Notes under the pieces: generated by a model
Told to the model about the DNA's origin: nothing
Seen by the model: the letters and a program-made list of their open reading frames with translations, nothing else
The model's database searches: none
Source of the DNA: Clostridiales bacterium
Lineage (GTDB): Bacteria; Bacillota; Clostridia; Christensenellales; Aristaeellaceae
Direction of reading: 5' to 3'
DNA: 43,981 nt
Assembly (NCBI GenBank): GCA_029012285.1
Contig: JAQXLU010000008.1
Coordinates: forward strand, 1 to 43,981
Shown: piece after piece, positions 1-8,337 of the stretch
How positions within the stretch are numbered: the stretch's first letter is position 1
Layout of the letters: each line of letters opens with the position of its first letter
Position numbers and translations under genes: made by a program

Positions 1-177
1 ATCTTGCCCGCTTTGTGCTATACTCTTTCTGAGCCATGGCGAACCTCCTGGTCTTTTGGTGGGTGGTACTTCCATTTTACCACAAGTTCGCTGCGGCTCG
101 TTTTCTTTTTTTCACTGTCCTATTTCATTTTACAATCAACCCATATTGGAAAAATGCAAGACGATCTGTGAAACCCT

Positions 178-206
178 TTGCATTTTGGGCGGATGTATGG
201 TATAAT
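178..206 (+). promoter_or_regulatory. Predicted sigma-A promoter, TTGCAT-N17-TATAAT
   Basis: TTGCAT at 178-183, 17-nt spacer, TATAAT at 201-206, about 40 nt upstream of the 248 ORF. Confidence 0.7.
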
Positions 207-247
207 CATCAAAACATCGTGTAAATAACGCAAAGGAGGCGAGCGGA

Positions 248-691
248 ATGAAGAAACCATATTGCCGAAGCTTCACTGTGGTGCTGGTGGCGGTGCTGCT
301 GTTGTGCTGCGCGGTGGTGGCCGGCTGCATGATCCATCAGGCGACGATGAATGGGAAGATCGCCCAGGTGCAGGCCAATCTGGAGGCCGTACAGGCCAGG
401 CTGCGCAAGCAGCAGGTCGAGTATGAGCAGTATCAGCAGGAGCTGCCCATGGTGCAGGCGCAGCTGGCAGAGCTGCAGCCCATTGCCGATGCGGCGTATG
501 AGCAGGAGCAGGCCATGCGCCAGCAGCGCAAGGAGCTGCGCGAGGAAAACGCCGCCCTGGCCGAGGAACTGGCTGCTTTGCAGGCCGAGGCCGATGCGGC
601 TGGCGACGAGAGCCAGCAGACTGCCGCAGCCATTGTCCGGCTGCAAAACGCCCTGGATACGCTCAAGGAGCTCGGAAATCTGCTTGAGTAA
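248..691 (+). CDS. Single-TM (possibly lipoprotein-like) coiled-coil protein, function unknown
   Basis: AAAGGAGG-type RBS; N-terminal hydrophobic segment ending in VVAGC; remainder is Q/E/A-rich heptad-like coiled coil. Confidence 0.75.
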   Translation: MKKPYCRSFTVVLVAVLLLCCAVVAGCMIHQATMNGKIAQVQANLEAVQARLRKQQVEYEQYQQELPMVQAQLAELQPIADAAYEQEQAMRQQRKELREENAALAEELAALQAEADAAGDESQQTAAAIVRLQNALDTLKELGNLLE

Positions 692-748
692 CCAATATGA
701 CTAGCGTACTTGTGGTACGTAACGATGTATGTTGAAGGAGGTAATCCC

Positions 749-1492
749 ATGTCCCAGGAAACGAAGAAGAACCAAGCTGCCCCTCAGAAGAACCGCTCCT
801 CGCTGATTGCGCTGATCGTGGTGCTGGTGGTGGCGGTAGCGCTGGCCGTGGTGCTGCTGGTGCGCTCCAACAGCCTGAACAGCCAGCTGGACAGCCTGAA
901 CACCGAGCTTACGGAAACCAATGCGACCCTGCAGCAGACCATCACCGATAAGGAAGCCCTCGAGGCGCAGCTCAAGGCCGCCGAGGAAGGGCTGCGCGAG
1001 GCCGAACTGGTGGTGGAGGAATCCACCAAGAAGGTGGCCGACCTGGAGGGTCAGCTGACTGCCCTGACGGTGGAGAACAACGCCAACAAGGAGCAGATCG
1101 CCGTGCTGACCGCCGACCTGGAGGTCGCCAAGGCCAACAAGGCCGCTGCGGAGATCTACCTGGCCAATGTGGAAGCCAGCATTCAGATGGCGCTGAACGC
1201 CTTGAACGGCGTGACCCCCGCCCCCACCGCTGAGCCCACTCCCGAACCCCTTGCGGATGAACTGCCCGACGAGGTCGTTCCTGCCGAGGAAGAAGCTACC
1301 GAAGCCCCCACTGAGGAAGTAGCGCCCCAGGCTGAGGAAGTCCCCGCTGAGGAAGTCGCTCCCTTGACCGAGTCAACCCCCGCCGAGGATGAAGCTCCCG
1401 AAGCCGAGGAAGCTCCCGCTGAGGAAGTCGCTCCCCTGACCGAGTCAGCCCCCGCTGAGGAGGAAGCCACTGCTGAGGAACCTGCTGCCTGA
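749..1492 (+). CDS. Single-TM coiled-coil protein with acidic P/A/E-rich repeat tail
   Basis: AAGGAGG RBS at 735-741 supports ATG at 749 rather than the listed 710; TM segment, coiled coil, then low-complexity PAEEVAPLTES repeats. Confidence 0.75.
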   Translation: MSQETKKNQAAPQKNRSSLIALIVVLVVAVALAVVLLVRSNSLNSQLDSLNTELTETNATLQQTITDKEALEAQLKAAEEGLREAELVVEESTKKVADLEGQLTALTVENNANKEQIAVLTADLEVAKANKAAAEIYLANVEASIQMALNALNGVTPAPTAEPTPEPLADELPDEVVPAEEEATEAPTEEVAPQAEEVPAEEVAPLTESTPAEDEAPEAEEAPAEEVAPLTESAPAEEEATAEEPAA

Positions 1493-1498
1493 TTTATT

Positions 1499-1529
1499 CG
1501 CCCCGGGCGGACATCGCTCGGGGCGTTTT
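1499..1529 (+). terminator. Rho-independent terminator
   Basis: CGCCCCG ... CGGGGCG stem followed by TTTT. Confidence 0.7.
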
Positions 1530-1558
1530 GCTACCGCAATCGAATACACGCTTGGAGG

Positions 1559-2017
1559 ATGATATTTACCTTGAACATTTGCTTGAAGCCCGTGGACGAA
1601 AGCAATTTCCTGGATGTGTTCCAGCTAAAGCTGGGCGCGGGCCAGGAGGAATATGTGTCCCACCCCATCCGCAGCCTTGCCCAGGCCTATGTGTACCGCG
1701 CGCAATGCCAGCCCTTCGCCATCTGCGCGGAGGAAAGGGTTGTCGGGTATGTGATGGTCATTTATGATGGCGACATCCCGGAATACGACATCTGGCACAT
1801 GATGGTGGATGCTGCCCATCAGGGGCAGGGCATCGGCCGCATGGCCCTTGGGCAGGCGCTGGACTACATCCGGCAAAAGCCCTTTGGCGACGCCAGCCGG
1901 GTGGCCCTGACCTGCAACGAAGCCAATACCGCCGCACTGACGCTATACAAGTCCCTGGGTTTCGCCCTGACAGGCGAGTGCGATGGAGACGAGGTGGAGC
2001 TGGCGCTGACACTGTAA
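1559..2017 (+). CDS. GNAT family N-acetyltransferase
   Basis: GNAT motif HQGQGIGRMALGQAL and C-terminal NEANTAALTLYKSLGF; exact start uncertain (ATG 1559 overlaps the RBS; TTG at 1570 possible). Confidence 0.85.
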   Translation: MIFTLNICLKPVDESNFLDVFQLKLGAGQEEYVSHPIRSLAQAYVYRAQCQPFAICAEERVVGYVMVIYDGDIPEYDIWHMMVDAAHQGQGIGRMALGQALDYIRQKPFGDASRVALTCNEANTAALTLYKSLGFALTGECDGDEVELALTL

Positions 2018-2036
2018 CGCCCCCCGGAAACGAGAA

Positions 2037-2072
2037 GTGCATCCCCCGACCATGCGGAGGATGCACATTTTT
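2037..2072. terminator. Terminator between convergent genes
   Basis: GTGCATCC ... GGATGCAC followed by ATTTTT. Confidence 0.65.
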
Positions 2073-2092
2073 GTTCCCCGAAGCTCGTTGGC

Positions 2093-2800
2093 TTACCGCA
2101 GCTCAAACACCATGGTCACGCTGGCGCTGACGGCGGTATCATCCGGGATGATGCTGTTGCCAACGGTATCCATCTCCAGCTTGGAGGCATAGGTGCGGGT
2201 GTTGAGGTTCCAGGACGCGGTGCTGTCGCTGATGGACACGATGCCGCCCAGCTGCAGGCCTGCTGCGCTTGCCAGGAGCTTCGCCCGGCGCATCGCATCC
2301 TGCACTGCGTAGGTGATTGCTTCGTCCTGCGCCTCGTCAGCCTTGGTAGACAGGAAATCGATGTTGTAAATGTTGTTGGCACCGGCGGCGGTGGCCTTGT
2401 CCAGGGTCGCGCCGATGTGGTCCATGTCGCGAATGACGACCGTCAGCTGATTGGTCACGTTGTAGCCTGTCAGCTTCTGTCCGGCAAAGGAGGAATAGTC
2501 GTATTCCGCATGCACGGAATAGTTGCTGGTGGCGATGTCCTTTTCATCCACGCCTGCCTCCTTCAAGGCCTCAATGACGGTGTGGATGGCAGCGTTGTTT
2601 TGCTGCGCGGCGGCTTCCACGGTCTTGTCGGTGGTGGAAACGCCCACGGAGATGCGGGCGTAATCCGCCTTGAGCGTCACGGTGGCACTGCCGGTGACGG
2701 TGATGGTCGCGCCGTCCGCCACGGAAGGGGTGCTCTCCGATAGCGCCAGGCAGGGCAGGAGCAGCGCGAAGGTCAGGCAGATGGCAAGCAGTTTCTTCAT
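2093..2800 (-). CDS. SIMPL domain-containing protein (DUF541), secreted
   Basis: Signal peptide; ITVTGSATVTLKADYARISVGVSTTDKTVEAAAQQNN is characteristic of SIMPL/DUF541. Confidence 0.88.
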   Translation of the reverse strand: MKKLLAICLTFALLLPCLALSESTPSVADGATITVTGSATVTLKADYARISVGVSTTDKTVEAAAQQNNAAIHTVIEALKEAGVDEKDIATSNYSVHAEYDYSSFAGQKLTGYNVTNQLTVVIRDMDHIGATLDKATAAGANNIYNIDFLSTKADEAQDEAITYAVQDAMRRAKLLASAAGLQLGGIVSISDSTASWNLNTRTYASKLEMDTVGNSIIPDDTAVSASVTMVFELR

Positions 2801-3903
2801 TTTGACTTCCTCCTTTTAATCACCTTGATGATGATGACCACGATGGCCACGATGGCGATGAAGGGCAGCGCGGCAACCAGGAATACCACAGCGTCTCCCA
2901 GGAATTCAACCAGGCCCTCTAGGCCCAGCTGCATGGCGGACGTCAGGCGCTCCCAGAAGGACACGCTGGTATCGGTCAGCTCAACGGTTCTTTCCTCCCG
3001 CAGGCTGACGCTGACGGTGGAGTAGGCCACCTGGCGGTCGGTGCTGTTCAGCGAGGATTGCAGGGAATCAATCTCGTACTGGGTCTGTGCAATCTGGCTT
3101 TCCAGGGCCAGCAGGTCGGACAGGTCAGCGGATGTGGTAATCAGCGCCTGTAGGCGATCCATCAGGGCCAGCTGGGTGTCCAGGCGGGTGCGGATATCCT
3201 GGTAGGAAGCGGTCACGTCCTGGGCGGACTCGGAGCGGGAAGTCACCCGGCCCAGGCTGTCCGTCCCGGCCAGGAAGGTATCCAGCATGTCCTGGGGGAT
3301 GCGCAGCGTCAAATCAGCGTTGCGCAGCCCGGAGTAGCTGTTGGTGCTCTCGGACAGGGATTCGATCCAGCCGCCCTGGGCCTCACAGGCGTCCTTGAGG
3401 GCGTTCAGGCTGTCCTCGAAGCCCTGGGTGACGATGGTCATGCGGGCCGTGCGGATGATCTTCTTGTCCGTGGGCAGGGTGAGGGCTGTGCTGTCCTCGT
3501 TGAGGCCCGCGCCGCGCTTGGCGGTCATGAGGGTGGCCTCGGCTGTGTCGTATTCCTCGTCCATCGTGTAGCTGGCCATACCGCTTTCGTAGTCGTTGGC
3601 GTAGGCTGCGCCGACGAAGGGCTGCGCATCATGCGGGGGTGCCGAATCCTTGCGGCTTGCGGCCATGTTCAGGCTGTCCTTGGTCAGCAGCGTGCCGCCG
3701 ACGACGAACACCAGTGCCGCCGCGACGCTCAGGAAACGGGTGATGCTCCTGCGGGATGGGGTTTTTTCCGTGCGATTTTCCTTCATATCATCCTCCACCT
3801 TCTGCATCCAGGCGGCGTGGAGTCCCTCCGGCATAGGCGGAACGTCCTCGTTCAGCCTGGAAAGCGCGTCCCGGAGGACTTCGTTCTCATTGAGCTTATC
3901 CAT
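2797..3903 (-). CDS. DUF4349 domain-containing membrane protein, possible anti-sigma role
   Basis: IIRTARMTIVTQGFEDSLNALKDACEAQGGWIESLSES...LRIPQDMLDTFLAGTDSLGRVTSRSESAQDVTASYQDIRTRL is a DUF4349-type signature; TM near residue 60 and near the C-terminus; overlaps its neighbours by 4-8 nt. Confidence 0.85.
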   Translation of the reverse strand: MDKLNENEVLRDALSRLNEDVPPMPEGLHAAWMQKVEDDMKENRTEKTPSRRSITRFLSVAAALVFVVGGTLLTKDSLNMAASRKDSAPPHDAQPFVGAAYANDYESGMASYTMDEEYDTAEATLMTAKRGAGLNEDSTALTLPTDKKIIRTARMTIVTQGFEDSLNALKDACEAQGGWIESLSESTNSYSGLRNADLTLRIPQDMLDTFLAGTDSLGRVTSRSESAQDVTASYQDIRTRLDTQLALMDRLQALITTSADLSDLLALESQIAQTQYEIDSLQSSLNSTDRQVAYSTVSVSLREERTVELTDTSVSFWERLTSAMQLGLEGLVEFLGDAVVFLVAALPFIAIVAIVVIIIKVIKRRKSK

Positions 3904-4501
3904 GGTGGCGTCCTCCTTTCACCTGTTCAGACGTGGGAAGGCTTGATTTGTTCCCGGGGTCGGAAAGAAATCTGGCCAGCTTTTGCCGCGCCCGGTTGAG
4001 GCGGCTCTTCACCGTACCCACGGAGGTATTCATCACCTCTGCGATCTCCTCGTAGCTCAGCCCCTGCAAGGCATAGAGGATGATCACCGTGCGCATCTCC
4101 CCGGGCAGGGAATCCATGGCGACGCGGATGTCCTCGGCGGATTCCGCCCTCAGGACGGCCTCGTCCGGGGTGGGGGAGGCGTCGATGGGCATGAAGCCGT
4201 CCTCTGCCAGCTCATCGGCGGATTCGGTGGGCGGCAGGCGCTTCTGCTTGCGCAGGAAATCCAGGCACACCGTCGATGCAATGCGGTACAGCCAGGAGGA
4301 GAGGGCACAGTCGCCCCGGTAGCTCCCGATGGCCCGCCAGGCTTTGAGCATGGCCTCCTGCAGGCAGTCCGCCGCGTCCTCTTGGTGGTGCGTGTAGTGA
4401 TAGCAAACGCGCCACAGCATCTGCTCATGGGGGGTGACAAGCTGCTCGAAGGCCTGCGCGTCCCCCTTCTGCGCACGGCGCAGGGTGAATTCGTCGGTCA
4501 T
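3896..4501 (-). CDS. RNA polymerase sigma factor, sigma-70 family (ECF type)
   Basis: Region 2 (DAADCLQEAMLKAWRAIGSYRGDCALSSWLYRIASTVCLDFLR) and region 4 (LSYEEIAEVMNTSVGTVKSRLNRARQKL); RBS GAGGG supports ATG at 4501. Confidence 0.93.
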   Translation of the reverse strand: MTDEFTLRRAQKGDAQAFEQLVTPHEQMLWRVCYHYTHHQEDAADCLQEAMLKAWRAIGSYRGDCALSSWLYRIASTVCLDFLRKQKRLPPTESADELAEDGFMPIDASPTPDEAVLRAESAEDIRVAMDSLPGEMRTVIILYALQGLSYEEIAEVMNTSVGTVKSRLNRARQKLARFLSDPGNKSSLPTSEQVKGGRHHG

Positions 4502-4640
4502 GAATGTCCCTCGCTTTCGCATGGGTTGGTCCTATCCTTCCACCCGCCCAGCCCGGACGGTGACGGACGGGGAAGGCTGGTCTGATGATATGACGATGCA
4601 TCGGCGGTTTTTGTTCCCGCCGCCGGTGATTTCTTCCTCC

Positions 4641-4669
4641 ATTATACCATGGTTTTTGCCACAGGGAAA
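4641..4669 (-). promoter_or_regulatory. Possible promoter for the sigma/DUF4349/SIMPL operon
   Basis: Minus-strand TATAAT (4646-4641) with a weak TTTCCC -35 at 17-nt spacing. Confidence 0.4.
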
Positions 4670-4719
4670 CCCCACAGCCCTGGATGAAAGTGCCTGAGGG
4701 GTGGAAAAACGAAATTTTG

Positions 4720-4746
4720 TTAGCACTCTCCTTGAATGAGTGCTAA
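4720..4746. promoter_or_regulatory. CIRCE operator (HrcA binding site)
   Basis: Exact TTAGCACTC-N9-GAGTGCTAA inverted repeat upstream of htpG. Confidence 0.95.
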
Positions 4747-4753
4747 TTTTCTA

Positions 4754-4782
4754 TTGCATTTCGGTCAAACTGGTGGTACAAT
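4754..4782 (+). promoter_or_regulatory. Predicted htpG promoter TTGCAT-N17-TACAAT
   Basis: -35 at 4754-4759, -10 at 4777-4782, immediately downstream of CIRCE. Confidence 0.65.
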
Positions 4783-4846
4783 ATCCCCTGTGATTGGAAA
4801 ACCACAGAAACTAACCATCAAAATGACCACCAGGAGGTATTGATTT

Positions 4847-6733
4847 ATGGCAATCGACATGGAAAAGGGTTCCGTATCCATTGACGCGCAAAATATTATG
4901 CCCGTCATCAAGCGCTGGCTGTATTCCGACCAGGACATCTTCCTGCGCGAGGTCGTGTCCAACGGCTGCGACGCGATCACCAAGTTCCGCATGAAGTACG
5001 GCACGGATGAGGACATGCAGGTGCTCATCACCGTCAATAAGGAAGAAAAGACCATCACCATCTCCGATACCGGCATCGGCATGACGGCGGACGAGGTGCG
5101 CCGCTACATCAACCAGGTGGCTTTCTCCGGCGCGACGGAGTTCATGAAGAGCTTTGAGGGCGACGAGAAGAAGGGGGACATCATCGGCCATTTCGGATTG
5201 GGCTTCTACAGCGTGTTCATGGTGAGCGACAAGGTTGAGATTGTCACCCTGTCCGCAGAAAATGGCGCGGAGGCCGTGCATTGGGTGTCCGAGGACGGCA
5301 TGTCCTTTGAGATGGGCGCGGGGGAGCGCGCGGCTCACGGCACCGACATCATTTTGCACATCAGCGAGGACGCGAAGGAATTCCTGGAGATGTACCGCGT
5401 ACGCGAGGTGCTGAGCCGTTACTGCGGCTACATGGCTTACCCCGTGTACCTGTTCGACGCCAACGCCAAGCCCTTTGAGCGCGAAGAAGAGGTGGAGGGC
5501 GAGACCGACGCGGACGGCAAGCCCCTCAAGCGCAAGGTCATGGTGGACCCCAAGCCCAGCCTCATCAACGAAACTGCGCCCCTGTGGCTGAAGAAGCCCT
5601 CCGACTGCACCGAGCAGGAGTATCTGGACTTCTACCACAAGATGTTCGGCTATGAAGATCCGCTCTTCTGGGTACACCTGAACGTGGACTATCCCTTCAA
5701 CCTCAAGGGCATCCTCTACTTCCCCAAGCTCAAAAACGAGTTCGGCGCCAACGAGGGTCAGGTGAAGCTGTTCTCCGGTCAGGTGTTCGTGGCGGACAAT
5801 GTCAAGGAGGTCATCCCGGAGTTCCTGATGCTGCTAAAGGGCGTGATTGACTGCCCCGATCTGCCGCTGAACGTCAGCCGCTCCTTCCTGCAGAACGACG
5901 GCACCGTCAAGAAGCTCTCCGCCCACATCACCAAGAAGGTGGCGGATCGCCTCGTCGGGCTGTTCAACACAGAGCGCGAAACCTACGAGAAGTACTGGGA
6001 CGACATCAGCCCCTTCGTCAAGTTTGGCTGCATGAAGGACAGCAAGTTCTTCGAGGCGGTCAAGAAGGCCCTGCTGCTCAAACTGACCGATGGCCGCTTC
6101 CTGACCATCGCAGAGTACCAGGAGGCCAACAAGGAGAAGGCCGACAAGAAGATCTTCTATACCAACGATCCCAAGCGCCAGGCTGCGAGCGTGGCGATGT
6201 ACACGGGCCGTGGCATCGACGTGGCGGTGATGGAACACATCATCGACGGCAACTTCCAGTCCTTCATGGAGTATTCCGGCGGGGACGACGCGGTGACCTT
6301 CGCCCGTGTGGACGCGGATGTGTCCGGACTGACGGAGGAATCCGACGAGGGCGCGGGCCTGGATCAGGCCAAGCTGGCGGAGATGTTCCGCAAGGCCGTG
6401 GGTCAGGCGGAAATGCCCGTTGAGCTGTCCGCCCTGGCGGATGCGGAGCTGCCCGCCATCGTCACCGAGGACGAGCAGATGCGCCGCATGAAGGACATGT
6501 ACCGCATGTACGGCCAGGACTTCAAGATGCCCGACCGCTACACCCTGGTGCTCAACCGCCGAAATGCCACCGTGCAGGCCCTGGCCGAGCGCGACCCGGA
6601 GGATGAAACGACGGTGATGCTCTGCCAACAGCTCTACGACCTGGCTCGGATGTCCGCCAAGCCCCTGGAGGCCGAGGAGATCACCGAGTTCCTCAAGCGC
6701 AGCCAGAAGCTGGTCGCCATGGCCATCAAGTAA
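4847..6733 (+). CDS. htpG: Molecular chaperone HtpG (Hsp90 family)
   Basis: REVVSNGCDAITKFR, ISDTGIGMTADEV, IGHFGLGFYSVFMVSDKVEI and NVSRSFLQND motifs; RBS AGGAGG. Confidence 0.97.
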   Translation: MAIDMEKGSVSIDAQNIMPVIKRWLYSDQDIFLREVVSNGCDAITKFRMKYGTDEDMQVLITVNKEEKTITISDTGIGMTADEVRRYINQVAFSGATEFMKSFEGDEKKGDIIGHFGLGFYSVFMVSDKVEIVTLSAENGAEAVHWVSEDGMSFEMGAGERAAHGTDIILHISEDAKEFLEMYRVREVLSRYCGYMAYPVYLFDANAKPFEREEEVEGETDADGKPLKRKVMVDPKPSLINETAPLWLKKPSDCTEQEYLDFYHKMFGYEDPLFWVHLNVDYPFNLKGILYFPKLKNEFGANEGQVKLFSGQVFVADNVKEVIPEFLMLLKGVIDCPDLPLNVSRSFLQNDGTVKKLSAHITKKVADRLVGLFNTERETYEKYWDDISPFVKFGCMKDSKFFEAVKKALLLKLTDGRFLTIAEYQEANKEKADKKIFYTNDPKRQAASVAMYTGRGIDVAVMEHIIDGNFQSFMEYSGGDDAVTFARVDADVSGLTEESDEGAGLDQAKLAEMFRKAVGQAEMPVELSALADAELPAIVTEDEQMRRMKDMYRMYGQDFKMPDRYTLVLNRRNATVQALAERDPEDETTVMLCQQLYDLARMSAKPLEAEEITEFLKRSQKLVAMAIK

Positions 6734-6744
6734 TCCATAGAAAT

Positions 6745-6779
6745 AAGGACGCTGCTCCTGCGTGGAACAGCGTCCTTTT
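6745..6779. terminator. Terminator, likely bidirectional
   Basis: AAGGACGCTG ... CAGCGTCCTTTT. Confidence 0.75.
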
Positions 6780-6780
6780 A

Positions 6781-6975
6781 TCATGTGAAGAGCGTGCAGC
6801 CCATCTCGCGAAACTCGTTGACCTTCTCCTGCAAGACCTCAACCGTCACAGCGAAGCGCTGCGCCAGGCAGGGATAGCATAGATAGGAGGTTGCGCCGCG
6901 ATTGATGAGCTTCTTGGTCAGCCCCACCTCATCCTGGGTGAGCGGCGCGCCGCATTGACAGCACTGCTCATGCAT
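6781..6975 (-). CDS. Small conserved Cys-rich (zinc-ribbon-like) protein
   Basis: 64 aa with CCQCG and CYPC pairs; coding end overlaps the GH27 gene by 8 nt. Confidence 0.7.
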   Translation of the reverse strand: MHEQCCQCGAPLTQDEVGLTKKLINRGATSYLCYPCLAQRFAVTVEVLQEKVNEFREMGCTLFT

Positions 6976-8140
6976 GGGTCTTCACCAGCTTGCACAGATA
7001 CAGCTTGCAGTCGTGGCCCTGGATGCGCGGATTGTAGAAATCGGTCACCGGGCCGATGTGCTCGCCGGTGAACACATCGGTCATGTCCAGCGCCACACCG
7101 CTGGTCACGGGCAAGCCCATATCCACAAATTCCCCATGAACCTCCGCGCGTTCATCCGCCAGATTTGCGTAGAAGAGCGCAAACTCGTGATCCGACAGAT
7201 GGCGCAGGAGGATGAAGGCGGAATCCGGGATCTGCCGCCATGTGCCGTTCTCCGTGACGATCACGCAGTCCCGGCGCACCAGGTAGGGGGCACGGCATTC
7301 CTCGTCCTGATTGATGCGTAGCAACGCCTTGTTCTGCAGCAGATCCTTGTAGGCCGCATCAAGGCTGCGCAGGTCAGCACCCATCATCAGCGGCACGCCG
7401 CACAGGCACCAAAGGGTGAATTGCAGCCGGTATTCCTCATAGGTGCACACCTTGCCAAGCCCCACGTTCCCCTTGCCGCACATACCGACGGTCAGCATGT
7501 CCATATCGTTGAAGCAGTAGCTGCCGGACATATGCAGCTTGTCCATCTGGGACTTGGCGATGTCGGTGAAGGACTTGAAATTGTCGAAGATGTCGCCGGT
7601 GGAACGGTACATGTGGGCGCCAATCTGCCGCATCCACTGGCCGGGCTCCTGCTGTCCCCAGTTGCAGGCGGAGAAGAGAATCTCGCGGCCCGTGGCTTTC
7701 AGCGCCATGGACATGGTGAGGTAACGGGTCTTGCAGTCGCCCGAGGCGGGGAAGTTGCAAAAGTCGTATTTGAGGAAGTCCACCCCCCAGTCTGCAAAGG
7801 TCTGGGCGTCCACAAACTCATGGTCGTAGCTGGAGGGGTACCCCGCACAGGTGCGCACGCCGGCGCAGGAGTACATGCCGAATTTCAGCCCCTTGCTGTG
7901 GACGTAGTCCGCCACAGCCTTCATGCCATGGGGAAATTTTGCCGGGTCGGGCACGAGCTTCCCGTCCGCGCTGCGCTGCCGGAGACTCCAGCAGTCGTCG
8001 ATGACCAGGTATTCATACCCAGCGTCGCGGTAGCCGTCGCTGACCATCCGATCCGCCATTTCACGGATCAGCGAGTCGCTGATGTTCTCGCCAAAGGTAT
8101 TCCCGGAATTCCAGCCCCGCGGGGGGGGGCGTGCAATCAT
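6968..8140 (-). CDS. Alpha-galactosidase, glycoside hydrolase family 27
   Basis: GWNSGNTFGENI, YLVIDDCW, DFLKYDFCNFP and NDMDML motifs; AAGGAGG RBS upstream of ATG 8140. Confidence 0.9.
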   Translation of the reverse strand: MIARPPPRGWNSGNTFGENISDSLIREMADRMVSDGYRDAGYEYLVIDDCWSLRQRSADGKLVPDPAKFPHGMKAVADYVHSKGLKFGMYSCAGVRTCAGYPSSYDHEFVDAQTFADWGVDFLKYDFCNFPASGDCKTRYLTMSMALKATGREILFSACNWGQQEPGQWMRQIGAHMYRSTGDIFDNFKSFTDIAKSQMDKLHMSGSYCFNDMDMLTVGMCGKGNVGLGKVCTYEEYRLQFTLWCLCGVPLMMGADLRSLDAAYKDLLQNKALLRINQDEECRAPYLVRRDCVIVTENGTWRQIPDSAFILLRHLSDHEFALFYANLADERAEVHGEFVDMGLPVTSGVALDMTDVFTGEHIGPVTDFYNPRIQGHDCKLYLCKLVKTHA

Positions 8141-8255
8141 GTTGTTTTCCTCCTTATGTACGGGAATGATTGATTGTATATTTCACGGCGGAGCAGCCTG
8201 TTTCCTGCTTGGGCATGTTGATTTTTTGCCTCCTTGCGGCGAAATGCCCGTATGG

Positions 8256-8269
8256 GCAAAGCGCTTGCA
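8256..8269. promoter_or_regulatory. LacI-family / cre-like operator
   Basis: GCAAAGCGCTTGCA resembles the cre consensus TGWAARCGYTWNCA and overlaps the -35 of the GH51 promoter. Confidence 0.5.
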
Positions 8270-8293
8270 CAAGCGTCTTGGATATGGTATAAT
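8265..8293 (+). promoter_or_regulatory. Predicted sigma-A promoter TTGCAC-N17-TATAAT
   Basis: TTGCAC 8265-8270, TATAAT 8288-8293, about 45 nt upstream of the GH51 start. Confidence 0.75.
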
Positions 8294-8337
8294 CGAGTCA
8301 AAAGTGTGTCACAAGCCTCCAAAGGAGTGAACAACGT

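Noticed and set aside
36-224. 62-aa ORF at the left edge
   Set aside because: No RBS, spans the promoter of the 248 ORF; likely noncoding.
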